From positions 1 to 64,000 of the forward strand of contig NZ_QGGW01000005.1 of assembly GCF_003148775.1 (NCBI RefSeq): DNA of 64,000 bases, read 5' to 3'. The stretch comes from Roseicyclus mahoneyensis (GTDB lineage: Bacteria > Pseudomonadota > Alphaproteobacteria > Rhodobacterales > Rhodobacteraceae). Shown piece after piece: positions 1 to 8,612 of this stretch (positions are counted from its first letter, which is position 1; every line of letters begins with the position of its first letter). The position numbers were made by a program, and so were the translations under genes. The notes beneath the pieces were generated by a model. It ran no database searches and had not been told where the DNA came from. It worked only from the letters and a program-made list of their open reading frames with translations.

Positions 1-11
1 ACCCGAGACCC

Positions 12-63
12 GGTTATGGCCGCCTGCGCAGCCTCCAGAATTGCGCAGCAGGCGGCCATAACC
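12..63. repeat. Perfect 16-bp inverted repeat at left edge
   Basis: Positions 12-27 and 48-63 are exact reverse complements, separated by 20 bases. Together they can form a strong hairpin. The repeat lies directly before the recognisable part of the IS3 transposase, and nothing coding can be defended here. It could be the scar of an IS-into-IS insertion, a terminal repeat of another element, or a terminator. It does not have the core-site ends of an integron attC site. The element is cut by the window edge, so its full extent is unknown. Confidence 0.7.
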
Positions 64-474
64 TTCTACGGCGCGTCATTCCCAACATGCTATGGAACCG
101 AGTTCACCTCGAACGCGATCCTGACCTTCGCCGATGACCGCAAGATCGACTGGCACTACATCGCGCCGGGCAAGCCGACCCAGAACGCCTTCATCGAGAG
201 CTTCAATGGTCGCCTCCGGGACGAGCTATTGAACGAGACGCTGTTTGCATCCCTGAACCATGCCCGCGCCACGCTCGCGGCCTGGCGCATGGACTACAAC
301 ACCGAACGCCCCCACTCCCGCCTCGGCTGGCAGACGCCTACCGAGTTCGCCCAGACCTTCACCCCGCAACGGGGCCTGACGCTGCGCAACCCGCAAAGCT
401 CCGCGCCAGCCCCCGTTGCCCAAACCGCCCCAACAGGGAAAACTCAAACCCGGAGTCTCGCTCACGCTGGATAA
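64..474 (+). pseudogene. IS3-family transposase (orfB), 3' remnant
   Basis: The reading frame ending at 474 carries the end of an IS3-family integrase-core transposase: GTEFTS, the glutamate region [17 protein letters not shown], and the usual C-terminal [11 protein letters not shown]. Only about the last 130 residues resemble the family, which is normally near 280 residues. Resemblance fades before position 90. At the second catalytic acidic position (normally D-N/R-G) the sequence reads C-Y-G, so an essential Asp is missing. The protein cannot be active. The 5' part is absent and is replaced by the 12-63 palindrome. I read it as an old, truncated insertion at the left border of the phosphate locus. 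Confidence 0.85.
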
Positions 475-492
475 AAGTTGGGGGCAACGTCA
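471..492. repeat. Probable right terminal end of the IS3 element
   Basis: Just after the transposase stop the sequence runs into a G-rich stretch ending in CGTCA at 492. Read from the other strand this begins TGACG, the TGA-type start common at IS3-family termini. The partner left end is missing, so no inverted-repeat pair or target duplication can be shown. The boundary is an inference from position and end sequence only. Confidence 0.35.
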
Positions 493-719
493 CTGGTCCT
501 GAGCTGCCGTTCAGATCGCCCTCTGATCGATGCAGACATTCGCTGCAACGCCACGCCGACGGCAGCTTTGGGCAGGACGCGTTGAACCTGTCGTCACCTT
601 CGCAAGGGGCGGAGATGTATGTGCCGACTGCTGTTCGCAAGAGTTTTTGGCACTGCTCTGCACCCTGAGAACCGGACTGCTTGAAGCTGGGGCTTTTGGC
701 GGAACCCGTCGCGTTGCCC
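493..719. other. Gene-free spacer before pstS
   Basis: About 230 bases between the IS end and the Pho box, part of a 349-base stretch without a gene. Short open frames exist on both strands, but none has a ribosome site, family resemblance or consistent codon use. I see no RNA gene or terminator. Confidence 0.6.
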
Positions 720-760
720 CTTGTCACAAAACTGTATCATTTTCGATATACGACTGTCAT
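720..760 (+). promoter_or_regulatory. Pho box array upstream of pstS
   Basis: TTGTCAC at 721-727, four bases, then CTGTATC at 732-738 gives the 7-4-7 layout of a PhoB box (direct repeats 11 bases apart, consensus CTGTCAT). A further exact CTGTCAT lies at 754-760, again on the 11-base register (721, 732, weak 743, 754). The array ends 63 bases before the pstS start. PhoB is encoded in the same cluster, so autoregulated phosphate-starvation control is the natural reading. The family consensus is established; binding here is inferred. Confidence 0.75.
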
Positions 761-823
761 CTCGCGTAGCTACTCGGCCACCGAGGGTGCTCGCCGCCCT
801 GGAACGAATGTAAGGAGAAGATC

Positions 824-1876
824 ATGTCTCATCTCAAGTTTTCAACGGCTGCGATCGCGGTCATCGCCGTCTGCGCCGGAACCTCTGCTGTCGCTCAAAC
901 GCGCACGAACGTTCAGGCCGCCGGTTCCTCGACCGTTTTGCCCTATGCCAACATCGTCGCCGAAGCCTTTGGCGCTGAAACCGATTTCGCCACCCCCGTG
1001 GTCGAGGGCGGCGGTTCGTCGACCGGCCGTCGCATGCTGTGCGAAGGCGTGGGCGAAGGCACCATCGACATCGCCAACTCCTCCTCGCTGATGAGCGTGA
1101 CCGAGCGCGAAAGCTGCATGGGCGCAGGCGTGACCCCGATCGAAGTGCGCTTTGGCTATGACGGCATTGTCTTCGCCTCGGACATCAACGGTCCCTCCTT
1201 CGCGTTCGAGCCGGTTCACTGGCACATCGCGCTGGCCGCCGAGCACTTCATCGACGGCGCCCTGGTTCCCAACACCCTGACCACCTGGGCCGAAGCCGCT
1301 GCCGTCGCGCAGTCGATGGGCGTTGCGGGCGACCTGCCCGACCAGCAAATCAACGCCTTCATCCCGGGCACCAACCACGGCACCCGTGAAGTTTTTGACG
1401 AAAACGTGCTGCTGGCAGGGTGCGAGCAGGGCGGCTTCTTCGAAGCGATGCTGGCTGCCGGTGTCGACGAAGACACCGCCGAGGATGCCTGCATGGCCGT
1501 CCGGACCGATGGCCGTTCGGTCGACATCGAAGGCGACTACACCCAGACGCTGGCCAACCTCGACTCGACCCCGACCGGCATGGGCGTGTTCGGCCTGTCG
1601 TTCTACGAGAACAACACCGACCGTCTGCAGGTCGCCACGATGTCCGGCGTGACCCCGTCGACCGAGACCATCTCGGTCGGTGAGTACCCGGTGTCGCGTC
1701 CGCTGCAGTTCTACATCAAGCAAGAGCATATCGGCGTCATCCCCGGCCTGCTCGAGTTCGTGGAATTCTTCATCTCCGACGAGATCGCAGGCCCCGGCGG
1801 CCCGCTGTCCGAATACGGCCTCGTGCCCGACCCGGCGCTGGCGGAAACGCAGGCGATGGTTGCAGCCCTGCGCTGA
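824..1876 (+). CDS. pstS: Phosphate ABC transporter, periplasmic substrate-binding protein
   Basis: This 350-residue protein starts with a cleavable signal peptide (hydrophobic residues about 8-20, AVA-Q cleavage near residue 25). The mature N-terminus, AAGSSTVLPYANIVAE, matches the phosphate-binding loop of PstS. Further along, EGGGSSTGRR and the NGTREVF-like NHGTREVF are also family features. It captures inorganic phosphate in the periplasm and delivers it to PstC/PstA. The start at 824 is set by an AAGGAG ribosome site 8-13 bases upstream. It is first in the pst cluster, behind the Pho box, with a stem-loop after its stop that probably lets it be expressed above the membrane genes. Length is typical of alphaproteobacterial PstS. 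Confidence 0.96.
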   Translation: MSHLKFSTAAIAVIAVCAGTSAVAQTRTNVQAAGSSTVLPYANIVAEAFGAETDFATPVVEGGGSSTGRRMLCEGVGEGTIDIANSSSLMSVTERESCMGAGVTPIEVRFGYDGIVFASDINGPSFAFEPVHWHIALAAEHFIDGALVPNTLTTWAEAAAVAQSMGVAGDLPDQQINAFIPGTNHGTREVFDENVLLAGCEQGGFFEAMLAAGVDEDTAEDACMAVRTDGRSVDIEGDYTQTLANLDSTPTGMGVFGLSFYENNTDRLQVATMSGVTPSTETISVGEYPVSRPLQFYIKQEHIGVIPGLLEFVEFFISDEIAGPGGPLSEYGLVPDPALAETQAMVAALR

Positions 1877-1897
1877 TCTGATCCGGATCTGATGACC

Positions 1898-1925
1898 GGG
1901 CGGTCCCTGATTGCGGGGGCCGCCC
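1898..1925 (+). terminator. Stem-loop between pstS and pstC
   Basis: A roughly 10-bp stem (1898-1907 with 1916-1925, one G-U pair) closes an 8-base loop 22 bases after the pstS stop. There is no U-tract. Such intercistronic hairpins behind binding-protein genes usually act as partial terminators or 3' mRNA protectors, so that pstS is more abundant than pstCAB. The structure is read directly from the sequence; the role is inferred. Confidence 0.6.
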
Positions 1926-1974
1926 CTCCTCACACCGGGCGGCACGCTGCCCGAGACAAGTTCGAAGGTTCGCG

Positions 1975-3543
1975 ATGGGCGCTTTCTTGACCTTTCCCGT
2001 GGTGCTGCTAGTCATCTTCGTGCTGGCGGTCGCGGGCTATCTGCTGGGGTATCGCCGCGCGAGGACCCTGTCCGAAGCAGCACCCCGTTCGATGCATTCG
2101 CGCCCGAACCAGCACGGCTGGCATGTCGTTTTTGCGACCGTCGCGCCTGCCGTACTTTTCATCATTGTCTGGGTGTTCAGCACGGGCGTCGTGTCGAACA
2201 TCTATGCCAACGCGATCATTCCCGATGAACTGCAGGATGTGCAGGTTCCCCTGCAGCAACGCGAGGGCCTGACCGAACGGGAAATCGAAATCCGCGAGGA
2301 GGTTCTGCGCACGCAGTTCGTTGCCACGGTCAAGGGGCTGGCGGTCGCCATTGATGGCTACATCGCCAATGGCAACGCGAATGAGGCCGACATCGAGCGG
2401 TGGCGGGCCGATCTGGCGCCTCTGCAGGACCGCCTGCGCGCCGACGGGCAGGTGGTCCGATCGTCGGTGACCCAAGGCATGCTGACCGTGGCGCAGGACC
2501 TGCGCCGGTTCAATGCGCGCATGGCCACCGCGGGGCCTCTTGTCGCACTGGCGCTGACTGTGTTTGGGTTTGTCCTCGCGCTCAGGGCTATCTCGCTCGA
2601 CTTCCGCGCCCGCACCGTGGTCGAGCGCTGGATCGTCGGGTTCCTGATCTTCGCCTCGACCATGGCGATCCTGACGACCATCGCGATTCTGTCCGCGATC
2701 ACCGTGCCCTCGATCACGTTTTTCCGCGAATACGGGTTCTTCAACTTTCTGTTCGGGATGGCTTGGGCGCCTGCGGGCGACGTGGCCGGTATCCCCGAAG
2801 GTCGCGATGGCCAATATGAATCGGTGCTGGGCTTCCTGCCGCTGATCTGGGGCACACTCTACATATCGTTGGTGGCTTTGCTGGTGGCGGTTCCGCTTGG
2901 GCTGCTGGCCGCAGTCTACCTGTCGGAATTCGCCTCCAAATGGGCGCGCGCCTGGGTCAAGCCCGCGTTGGAAATCCTCGCAGGGGTGCCGACCATCGTC
3001 TACGGGATCTTCGCGCTGATCACGATCGGGCCGTTCTTGCAGGCCGTGGTGGGCGCGACCGTCATGCCCAACACCGTCTCGGTGATGACGGCGGGCGTCG
3101 TGATGGGCATGATGCTGGTGCCCTTCGTCTCGTCGCTGTCGGACGATGTGATCAATGCCGTGCCGCAGGCCATGCGCGACGGGTCGTTGGGACTGGGTGC
3201 AACGCAGGCCGAAACCGTGACCAAGGTCATCTTGCCTGCCGCGCTGCCGGGCATCGTCGGCGCGGTCGTGTTGGCGGCCTCGCGCGCCATCGGCGAGACC
3301 ATGATCGTTGTTCTGGCGGCGGGCGCGCTGTCGAATGTGCAGGGGCTGGAGCCGAACCCCTTTGGCGCGGTTGTGACCGTGACCACCCGCATCGTCGCCG
3401 TGCTGACCGGCGAGGGATCGGGGTTTGACTCCATCGACGTTCTGGCGGTCTTCGCGCTCGCCTTCACGCTTTTCTTCATCACGCTGGGCCTGAACCTTCT
3501 GGCGCAGCGCATGGTCGCCAAATACCGGGAGCAGTACGACTGA
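1975..3543 (+). CDS. pstC: Phosphate ABC transporter permease PstC
   Basis: A 522-residue inner-membrane permease. The last ~260 residues are the MetI-like permease core, with the coupling-helix region around DGSLGLGATQAETVTKVILP. The N-terminal half adds two hydrophobic segments (about residues 1-20 and 45-65) and a periplasmic/linker region of roughly 100 residues that E. coli PstC (about 320 residues) lacks. Long PstC proteins of this kind are usual in alphaproteobacteria. It pairs with PstA to form the phosphate channel driven by PstB. The start at 1975 is the first Met before a hydrophobic stretch; its ribosome site is weak. The stop overlaps the pstA start by one base, indicating coupled translation. 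Confidence 0.95.
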   Translation: MGAFLTFPVVLLVIFVLAVAGYLLGYRRARTLSEAAPRSMHSRPNQHGWHVVFATVAPAVLFIIVWVFSTGVVSNIYANAIIPDELQDVQVPLQQREGLTEREIEIREEVLRTQFVATVKGLAVAIDGYIANGNANEADIERWRADLAPLQDRLRADGQVVRSSVTQGMLTVAQDLRRFNARMATAGPLVALALTVFGFVLALRAISLDFRARTVVERWIVGFLIFASTMAILTTIAILSAITVPSITFFREYGFFNFLFGMAWAPAGDVAGIPEGRDGQYESVLGFLPLIWGTLYISLVALLVAVPLGLLAAVYLSEFASKWARAWVKPALEILAGVPTIVYGIFALITIGPFLQAVVGATVMPNTVSVMTAGVVMGMMLVPFVSSLSDDVINAVPQAMRDGSLGLGATQAETVTKVILPAALPGIVGAVVLAASRAIGETMIVVLAAGALSNVQGLEPNPFGAVVTVTTRIVAVLTGEGSGFDSIDVLAVFALAFTLFFITLGLNLLAQRMVAKYREQYD

Positions 3544-5288
3544 TGTCCGACGCAAGCCTGTCCGGGGCGACGCCCGCGCCCAAAGCCAAATCCTCCTTGC
3601 TGACGCAAACGGCGTTGGTGCGCAAACGCCACCGCGCCGGGGCGACCCTGCGCTGGTTGGGTCTGGCCGCGATTTCGGTCGTGCTGTTTTTTCTTGCCGT
3701 GCTCTTGTGGTCCATCGTGTCGCGCGGCGTTCCGGCGCTGTTCCAGTATCAGGCGCAGATCGAACTGTTCTACGATCCGGCCATCCTGAACCCCGACGGC
3801 GGGGACGTGGATCCTGCGGAAATCGGCGGGATCAACCTGCGCACCGGGTTCGAGCGCGGGATTTTCACCAACTCGCTGCGGCAAACGCTGGTCGAGGCCG
3901 GCATCGACATCGAAGGCACCGTGGAACGGCGGTGGGTGGCCGAGGCTGTCGCGGCGCTTGATGCCGCGGGCCTCACCGGCGGCGGTGTGGTGGTCGAGGC
4001 GGCGGGTGCCCCGGCCGATGCAGCGCGTGTCTTCGGGCAAGCCGGCAGCGCGCTGCGCGCGGCCGCGACGGCGCTTAGCGGGGATGACGCAGATGCGGCG
4101 CTGGCGGCGCGCGATGCCGCCGCGCAGGCATTGACCGATGTGGGGTTCGACGACGCGGCGGCGACGGTCGCAGCCATCGATGCCGCGGGCGGGGCTGATG
4201 CGGTCGCCGCCTTGGCCGCGACAGGCTATCAGCAGGCGCTGCTCGATGCGGCAGGTGCCTTGCGCCAGCCTGCCCAGTTCGACGACGCGGCGCTGTCTGC
4301 GTTAATCTACGCCACGAACCGCCGCGATGTGCGCGACCGGCTGGTCGACAATCCCGACCTTGTCGGCACCTCCGAAACCGTCGGCGTCCCCATCGATATC
4401 GCCGTCACCCGTTACCTCAGCGGCGAGTTGTCGGGTGTCGGAACCGCACAGTTGCCGCCGGGCTTCGACATCGGCCAGCTTTCGCTGGTCGACGCGATGG
4501 TCGAGGCGGATCTGGTCGGCAATTCCTTCCGCTGGCATTTCTTCACCAACCCCTATTCCCAAAGCGGCGAGATCGCGGGGATCGGCCCGGCGTTGATGGG
4601 ATCGGCCTACATGATGCTGGTGGTGCTGGTCTTTTCGTTGATCTTCGGCGTCGCGGCCTCGATCTACCTCGAGGAATTCGCGCCCAAGAACCGGTTCACC
4701 GATTTCATCGAGATCAACATCGCCAACCTTGCCGCCGTGCCGTCCATCGTCTTCGGCATCCTCGGCGCTGCGATCTTGTTCACGCTGATGGATCTTGGTT
4801 TTGGCAATTCGATCCGGGGCACGGCGCTTTTGGGCGGTATCGTGTTGTCGCTGATGACATTGCCCACGATCGTGATCGCCACACGCGCCTCGCTCAAGGC
4901 CGTTCCGCCTTCGATCCGCGACGCGGCGCTGGGGGTGGGCGCGTCCAAGGTGCAGATGGTGTTCCACCACAAGCTGCCGCTGGCCGCCCCCGGCATCCTG
5001 ACCGGCACGATCATCGGGATCGCGCAGGCGCTGGGGGAAACCGCGCCGCTTCTGCTGATCGGATTGTCGGTGTCGACCGGCGCGGCGCTGTTGTCCTCTC
5101 CCTTCTCGGGCGGGCTTCTGGAACAGGCGCAGTCGATGCCGACGGTGGTCTATCTTTTCGCGCAGAACCAGGATGCGCCGGTGCGCGAGGGGCTCGCGCA
5201 ATCCGCGATCCTCGTGATGTTGCTCCTGCTTTTTGCTCTCAACATTCTTGCGATCTTGCTGCGGCGCAAATTCGAGCGGAGGTGGTAA
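3543..5288 (+). CDS. pstA: Phosphate ABC transporter permease PstA with large Ala-rich insertion
   Basis: A 581-residue protein, almost twice the length of E. coli PstA. One membrane segment lies near residues 35-58. It is followed by a very long periplasmic region, then the MetI-like permease core from about residue 355, including the coupling region [20 protein letters not shown] and a final membrane helix ending in RRKFERRW. Within the periplasmic part, residues about 138-243 are extraordinarily rich in Ala, Asp and Gly and low in hydrophobic cores, suggesting helical or disordered sequence. The gene overlaps pstC by one base, and pstB begins 20 bases after its stop, so it belongs to the pst operon. 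Function is clear; the role of the insertion is not. Confidence 0.94.
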   Translation: MSDASLSGATPAPKAKSSLLTQTALVRKRHRAGATLRWLGLAAISVVLFFLAVLLWSIVSRGVPALFQYQAQIELFYDPAILNPDGGDVDPAEIGGINLRTGFERGIFTNSLRQTLVEAGIDIEGTVERRWVAEAVAALDAAGLTGGGVVVEAAGAPADAARVFGQAGSALRAAATALSGDDADAALAARDAAAQALTDVGFDDAAATVAAIDAAGGADAVAALAATGYQQALLDAAGALRQPAQFDDAALSALIYATNRRDVRDRLVDNPDLVGTSETVGVPIDIAVTRYLSGELSGVGTAQLPPGFDIGQLSLVDAMVEADLVGNSFRWHFFTNPYSQSGEIAGIGPALMGSAYMMLVVLVFSLIFGVAASIYLEEFAPKNRFTDFIEINIANLAAVPSIVFGILGAAILFTLMDLGFGNSIRGTALLGGIVLSLMTLPTIVIATRASLKAVPPSIRDAALGVGASKVQMVFHHKLPLAAPGILTGTIIGIAQALGETAPLLLIGLSVSTGAALLSSPFSGGLLEQAQSMPTVVYLFAQNQDAPVREGLAQSAILVMLLLLFALNILAILLRRKFERRW

Positions 5289-5308
5289 ATCCGATGGAGG
5301 ATGCCAAC

Positions 5309-6106
5309 ATGAACGACATGCGACTGACGGAGCGCGACGTGAACACAAAAGAGATCAAGATCGAGGCCCGCCAAGTGCAGGTCTTTTACGGCACCACCCA
5401 TGCGCTCAAGGACGTGGATGTCGAAATCGAGGACAAGACCGTGACGGCCTTCATCGGTCCCTCGGGCTGCGGAAAATCAACCTTCCTGCGCTGCCTGAAC
5501 CGGATGAACGACACGATCGACGTCTGCCGCGTGCAGGGGGATATCCTGCTCGACGGCGAAGACATCTACGACAAAAGGGTCGATCCGGTGCAGTTGCGCG
5601 CCAAGGTGGGGATGGTGTTCCAGAAACCCAACCCCTTCCCCAAATCGATCTACGACAACGTGGCCTATGGCCCCAAGATCCACGGCCTTGCCCGCACCAA
5701 GGTGGAACTGGACGAGGTAGTTGAATCCTCCTTGCGCCGCGCTGCCCTGTGGAACGAAGTGAAGGACCGTCTGGACGCGCCCGGCACGGGCCTGTCGGGC
5801 GGCCAGCAACAGCGCTTGTGCATTGCGCGCGCGGTGGCGACCAGCCCCGAGGTTCTGTTGATGGACGAGCCGTGTTCCGCGCTCGACCCGATCGCCACGG
5901 CGCAGGTTGAGGAGCTGATCGACGAGCTGCGGCAGAGCTATTCGGTGGTGATCGTGACCCATTCGATGCAGCAGGCCGCCCGCGTCAGCCAGAAAACGGC
6001 GTTCTTCCATCTCGGGAACCTCGTGGAATTTGGCGAGACCTCCAAGATATTCACCAATCCCGAGGATCCTCGGACCGAAAGCTACATCACCGGCCGGATC
6101 GGCTGA
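5309..6106 (+). CDS. pstB: Phosphate ABC transporter ATP-binding protein
   Basis: This 265-residue ATPase powers the Pst importer. Walker A GPSGCGKS is at residues 50-57, the signature LSGGQ at 162-166 and Walker B LLMDEP at 183-188, followed by the switch His in [16 protein letters not shown] at the Q-loop is characteristic of PstB. Three in-frame starts exist (GTG 5282 inside pstA, ATG 5294, ATG 5309). I chose 5309 because GGAGG at 5296-5300 sits 8 bases upstream and the family normally begins a few residues before the first strand. It lies between pstA and phoU on the same strand. Confidence 0.95.
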   Translation: MNDMRLTERDVNTKEIKIEARQVQVFYGTTHALKDVDVEIEDKTVTAFIGPSGCGKSTFLRCLNRMNDTIDVCRVQGDILLDGEDIYDKRVDPVQLRAKVGMVFQKPNPFPKSIYDNVAYGPKIHGLARTKVELDEVVESSLRRAALWNEVKDRLDAPGTGLSGGQQQRLCIARAVATSPEVLLMDEPCSALDPIATAQVEELIDELRQSYSVVIVTHSMQQAARVSQKTAFFHLGNLVEFGETSKIFTNPEDPRTESYITGRIG

Positions 6107-6140
6107 GGCCAGACATCCGAGCAGGGCAGGGGAGACCACC

Positions 6141-6857
6141 ATGCCGAATTCCGACCACATCGTCGCAAGTTTCGACCGCGACCTCGAAGGCATCCAGGCG
6201 CAGATCATGCGCATGGGCGGCCTTGTCGAGGACGCGATTGCCAAAGCCACGCAAGCGCTTGAGCTGCGCGACGTGGAATTGGCGCGCGAAGTGCGGGCTG
6301 GCGACAAGGCCATCGACGCGCTGGAGGAGATGGTCAACGACGAGGCCGCGCGTATCATCGCGCAGCGCCAGCCCATTGCCCGCGACCTGCGCACGGTGCT
6401 GACCGTGTTCCGCGTGTCGACAAATCTCGAACGCATCGGCGATTACGCCAAGAACATCGCCAAGCGCACCGAGACGATCATCGACCAGCCGCCCGTCAAT
6501 GGCACCGGCGCTTCGCTCCGGCGGATGGCGCGGCAGGTGGAATTGATGCTCAAGGACGCGCTCGACGCCTATATCCAACGCGATGCCGGGCTCGCCGCCG
6601 ATGTGCGCGCGCGCGACATCGACGTGGACCAGATGTATTCGGCGCTGTTCCGCGAATACCTGACCTTCATGATGGAAGATCCGCGCAACATCACGACCTG
6701 CATGCATCTGCATTTCATGGCCAAGAACATCGAACGGATGGGCGATCACGTGACCTCCATCGCTGAACAGGTGATCTACCTCGTGACCGGCGATCTGCCC
6801 GACGAGGACCGTCCCAAGCAGGACCGCACACCGCATGATGCGGGCGTGACCAAGTAA
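6141..6857 (+). CDS. phoU: Phosphate signalling complex protein PhoU
   Basis: A 238-residue, almost entirely helical cytoplasmic protein with the duplicated PhoU three-helix bundle. The metal-binding motif appears once per repeat, in forms such as ERIGDYAKNIA and ERMGDHVTSIAE. PhoU links the Pst transporter to the Pho sensor and dampens the Pho response when phosphate is ample. The start at 6141 has AGGGGAG about ten bases upstream. An in-frame extension to 6030 would run into pstB and does not resemble the family. Placement between pstB and phoB is the usual alphaproteobacterial order. Confidence 0.95.
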   Translation: MPNSDHIVASFDRDLEGIQAQIMRMGGLVEDAIAKATQALELRDVELAREVRAGDKAIDALEEMVNDEAARIIAQRQPIARDLRTVLTVFRVSTNLERIGDYAKNIAKRTETIIDQPPVNGTGASLRRMARQVELMLKDALDAYIQRDAGLAADVRARDIDVDQMYSALFREYLTFMMEDPRNITTCMHLHFMAKNIERMGDHVTSIAEQVIYLVTGDLPDEDRPKQDRTPHDAGVTK

Positions 6858-6871
6858 CAAGGAAGACGGTG

Positions 6872-7558
6872 ATGGCTGGCGAACCGCTGGTGCTGGTAGT
6901 CGAGGATGAGCCTGCGCAGCGCGAGGTTCTGGCCTACAACATCCAGGCCGAAGGGTTTCAGGTGATGACCGCCGAGGCGGGCGACATCGCGCTCGACATG
7001 GTGCGTGAGACCCCGCCCGATGTGATCGTGCTTGACTGGATGCTGCCCCATGTTTCGGGGATCGAGGTCTGCCGCCAACTCAAGATGGGCGCAGAGACCG
7101 CACGCATCCCGATCATCATGCTGTCGGCCCGGTCCGAGGAGACGGACAAGATCCGCGGGCTGGAAACCGGGGCCGATGACTACATCGTCAAACCCTATTC
7201 CATCGCCGAGGTGCTGGCGCGTCTGCGCACCCAGTTGCGCCGGGTTCGTCCCGCTACCGTGGGCGAACGGTTGGAATTCGAGGATATTCTCGTCGATCTG
7301 GCCGAACACCGGGTCTACCGCAACAAGGAACAGCTGAGCCTCGGGCCGACCGAGTTCCGGCTGCTGACTGCCTTCATGGAACGCCCGGGCCGGGTCTGGA
7401 GCCGCGAGCAATTGCTCGACCGCGTCTGGGGCAGGGACATCTATGTCGACAGCCGCACGGTCGACGTGCATGTGGGCCGCCTACGCAAGGCGCTGAAGGC
7501 GGGCGATCATGGCGACCCGATCCGCACCGTGCGCGGCGCGGGTTACGCGCTTGGATAG
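6872..7558 (+). CDS. phoB: Phosphate regulon response regulator PhoB
   Basis: A 228-residue OmpR-family response regulator. The receiver has the acidic pair E11/D12, phospho-acceptor D55 (VLDWMLP) and K107 (VKPYS). The C-terminal winged helix shows the typical LGPTEFRLL and SRTVDVHVGRLRKAL recognition-helix region. It binds Pho boxes such as the one at 720-760. AAGGAAG at 6859-6865 supports the ATG at 6872 over the GTG three bases earlier. The histidine kinase PhoR is not in this window; in many alphaproteobacteria it sits upstream of pst, where here there is an IS remnant. Confidence 0.93.
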   Translation: MAGEPLVLVVEDEPAQREVLAYNIQAEGFQVMTAEAGDIALDMVRETPPDVIVLDWMLPHVSGIEVCRQLKMGAETARIPIIMLSARSEETDKIRGLETGADDYIVKPYSIAEVLARLRTQLRRVRPATVGERLEFEDILVDLAEHRVYRNKEQLSLGPTEFRLLTAFMERPGRVWSREQLLDRVWGRDIYVDSRTVDVHVGRLRKALKAGDHGDPIRTVRGAGYALG

Positions 7559-7568
7559 GAAGCCGGGC

Positions 7569-8300
7569 GTGATCCTCGGAGTCGAGGCCCACGACATCTT
7601 GCCGCGCGCGGCGCCCCTTCATTGCGTCGTGGATGGTATGGACGCGGGAATTTCCGAACTTGTCACAATGATCGGCCCATGGATGCCGAGGTTGGTTGTT
7701 GCAAGCTCCAGGGCGAAGATGGGAGCATGCATTGAGGACGTGCGCCCTGATATCGTCTTGTTGGGCCAAAACGCGGATTTGCCTGATGTTCAATACCTGT
7801 GTCAAAGGGTGCGGACCCAAAGCATCGGGGTAGCCTTGTTGCAACCGCTGCAAGACGCCAGAAACAGATTCTCTGTGTTCTTGGACGATGCGCCGCAACG
7901 CATTGCGATGGATGCGATCCACCCTTCCGCAGGATTGGCCGAGATTATCCTTCGGCTTCGTTCTCTTCTCCGGCGCAGTCGTCCCCTGGGCCTTTCACAA
8001 CGTCGGACCATTGGAGATATCACGCTGGACGAAGCAGCGTTGACCTTGACGATGAATGGCGTGTGCGCGCCTGTGCCACTGAACGGGTATCGACTTATCG
8101 CACCGATGTTTGACCTCCCGGACCATGTCTGGCGCCCTGAAGAGCTTCATTCCATCGCATACGGATCCACAACTCAAACCCACCCCGACTTGGTGCGAGT
8201 GGCTTTGAGCAGGGTTAGGAAATCTCTTGCCGAGAAACTTGACAGGGACCCAATTGAGACAGTCCGTGGCACAGGATACCGTTTGGCCTTCATAAGCTGA
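7569..8300 (+). CDS. OmpR-type winged-helix regulator with degenerate receiver
   Basis: This 243-residue protein follows phoB by 10 bases. Residues about 150-243 form a winged-helix DNA-binding domain, with a recognition region near VRVALSRVRKSL and the ending RGTGYRLAF, as in PhoB. The N-terminal half aligns only loosely with a receiver. At the phospho-acceptor position (PDIVLLGQNADLPD) the Asp is replaced by Gly66, and the usual Lys-Pro near the end is His118-Pro119, so phosphorylation looks impossible. I place the start at GTG 7569, with TAGGAAG just upstream; a longer frame from 7509 would overlap phoB. GC is visibly lower than in neighbouring genes. It may modulate PhoB targets or be an independent constitutive regulator; neither is shown. 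Confidence 0.75.
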   Translation: MILGVEAHDILPRAAPLHCVVDGMDAGISELVTMIGPWMPRLVVASSRAKMGACIEDVRPDIVLLGQNADLPDVQYLCQRVRTQSIGVALLQPLQDARNRFSVFLDDAPQRIAMDAIHPSAGLAEIILRLRSLLRRSRPLGLSQRRTIGDITLDEAALTLTMNGVCAPVPLNGYRLIAPMFDLPDHVWRPEELHSIAYGSTTQTHPDLVRVALSRVRKSLAEKLDRDPIETVRGTGYRLAFIS

Positions 8301-8362
8301 TCCCGTGAACGTACCTGCCCACAAATTATTGCCCCCCTAGTTTCACAAAAGTGCTGTCGCGA

Positions 8363-8603
8363 TCAGACGGTAACGGTGTAGTTCCACGAGAGCAGATCGT
8401 GGGCTTGGCGCTGGTTTTGCCATTGGACGATGACGGTAAGGTTGGCCACAGTCATGCGTCGGGATCCATGCCGTTCGTCTTGCAAGCATCAGTGAGCAAG
8501 GCGACACGGCCCAGATTCCGACACCGGCGTTATGCCCCGCGGAAAGGGCGCTGTTTCCTTTCAGCACGATGGGACAGATGGCGTGTTCATCGATCACAGC
8601 GTG
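8363..8603 (-). pseudogene. IS66-family transposase (tnpC) 3' remnant
   Basis: Reading the minus strand from about 8603, one frame gives DEHAICPIVLKGNSALSAG and then GVGIWAVS. This corresponds to the IS66 TnpC C-terminal signature (ERAIRPI.L.RKN.LFAG followed by WAVIASL). After a shift the next frame gives LLTDACKTNGMDPDA, and after a second shift LTVIVQW and DLLSWNYT before a stop at 8363-8365. That is the ordered C-terminus of TnpC (SLI..CK.NG..P, then the terminal LLPW motif) spread over three frames. It is therefore a decayed fragment of about 80 residues. No IS ends are visible. The match is from memory of the family; a translated search would settle it. Confidence 0.75.
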
Positions 8604-8612
8604 TCTCCAAGG

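Noticed and set aside
12-63. Integron attC-like site
   Set aside because: The palindrome starts with GTT and ends with AAC, the reverse of attC core-site order, and no integrase or cassette array is present.
530-769. Open frames of 79-122 residues on both strands before pstS
   Set aside because: Simultaneously open strands in high-GC DNA, no ribosome site, no motifs, and they run through the Pho box.
842-1945. Long minus-strand open frame opposite pstS (367 residues)
   Set aside because: His/Gly/Arg-rich antisense shadow; pstS on the other strand has a signal peptide and family motifs.
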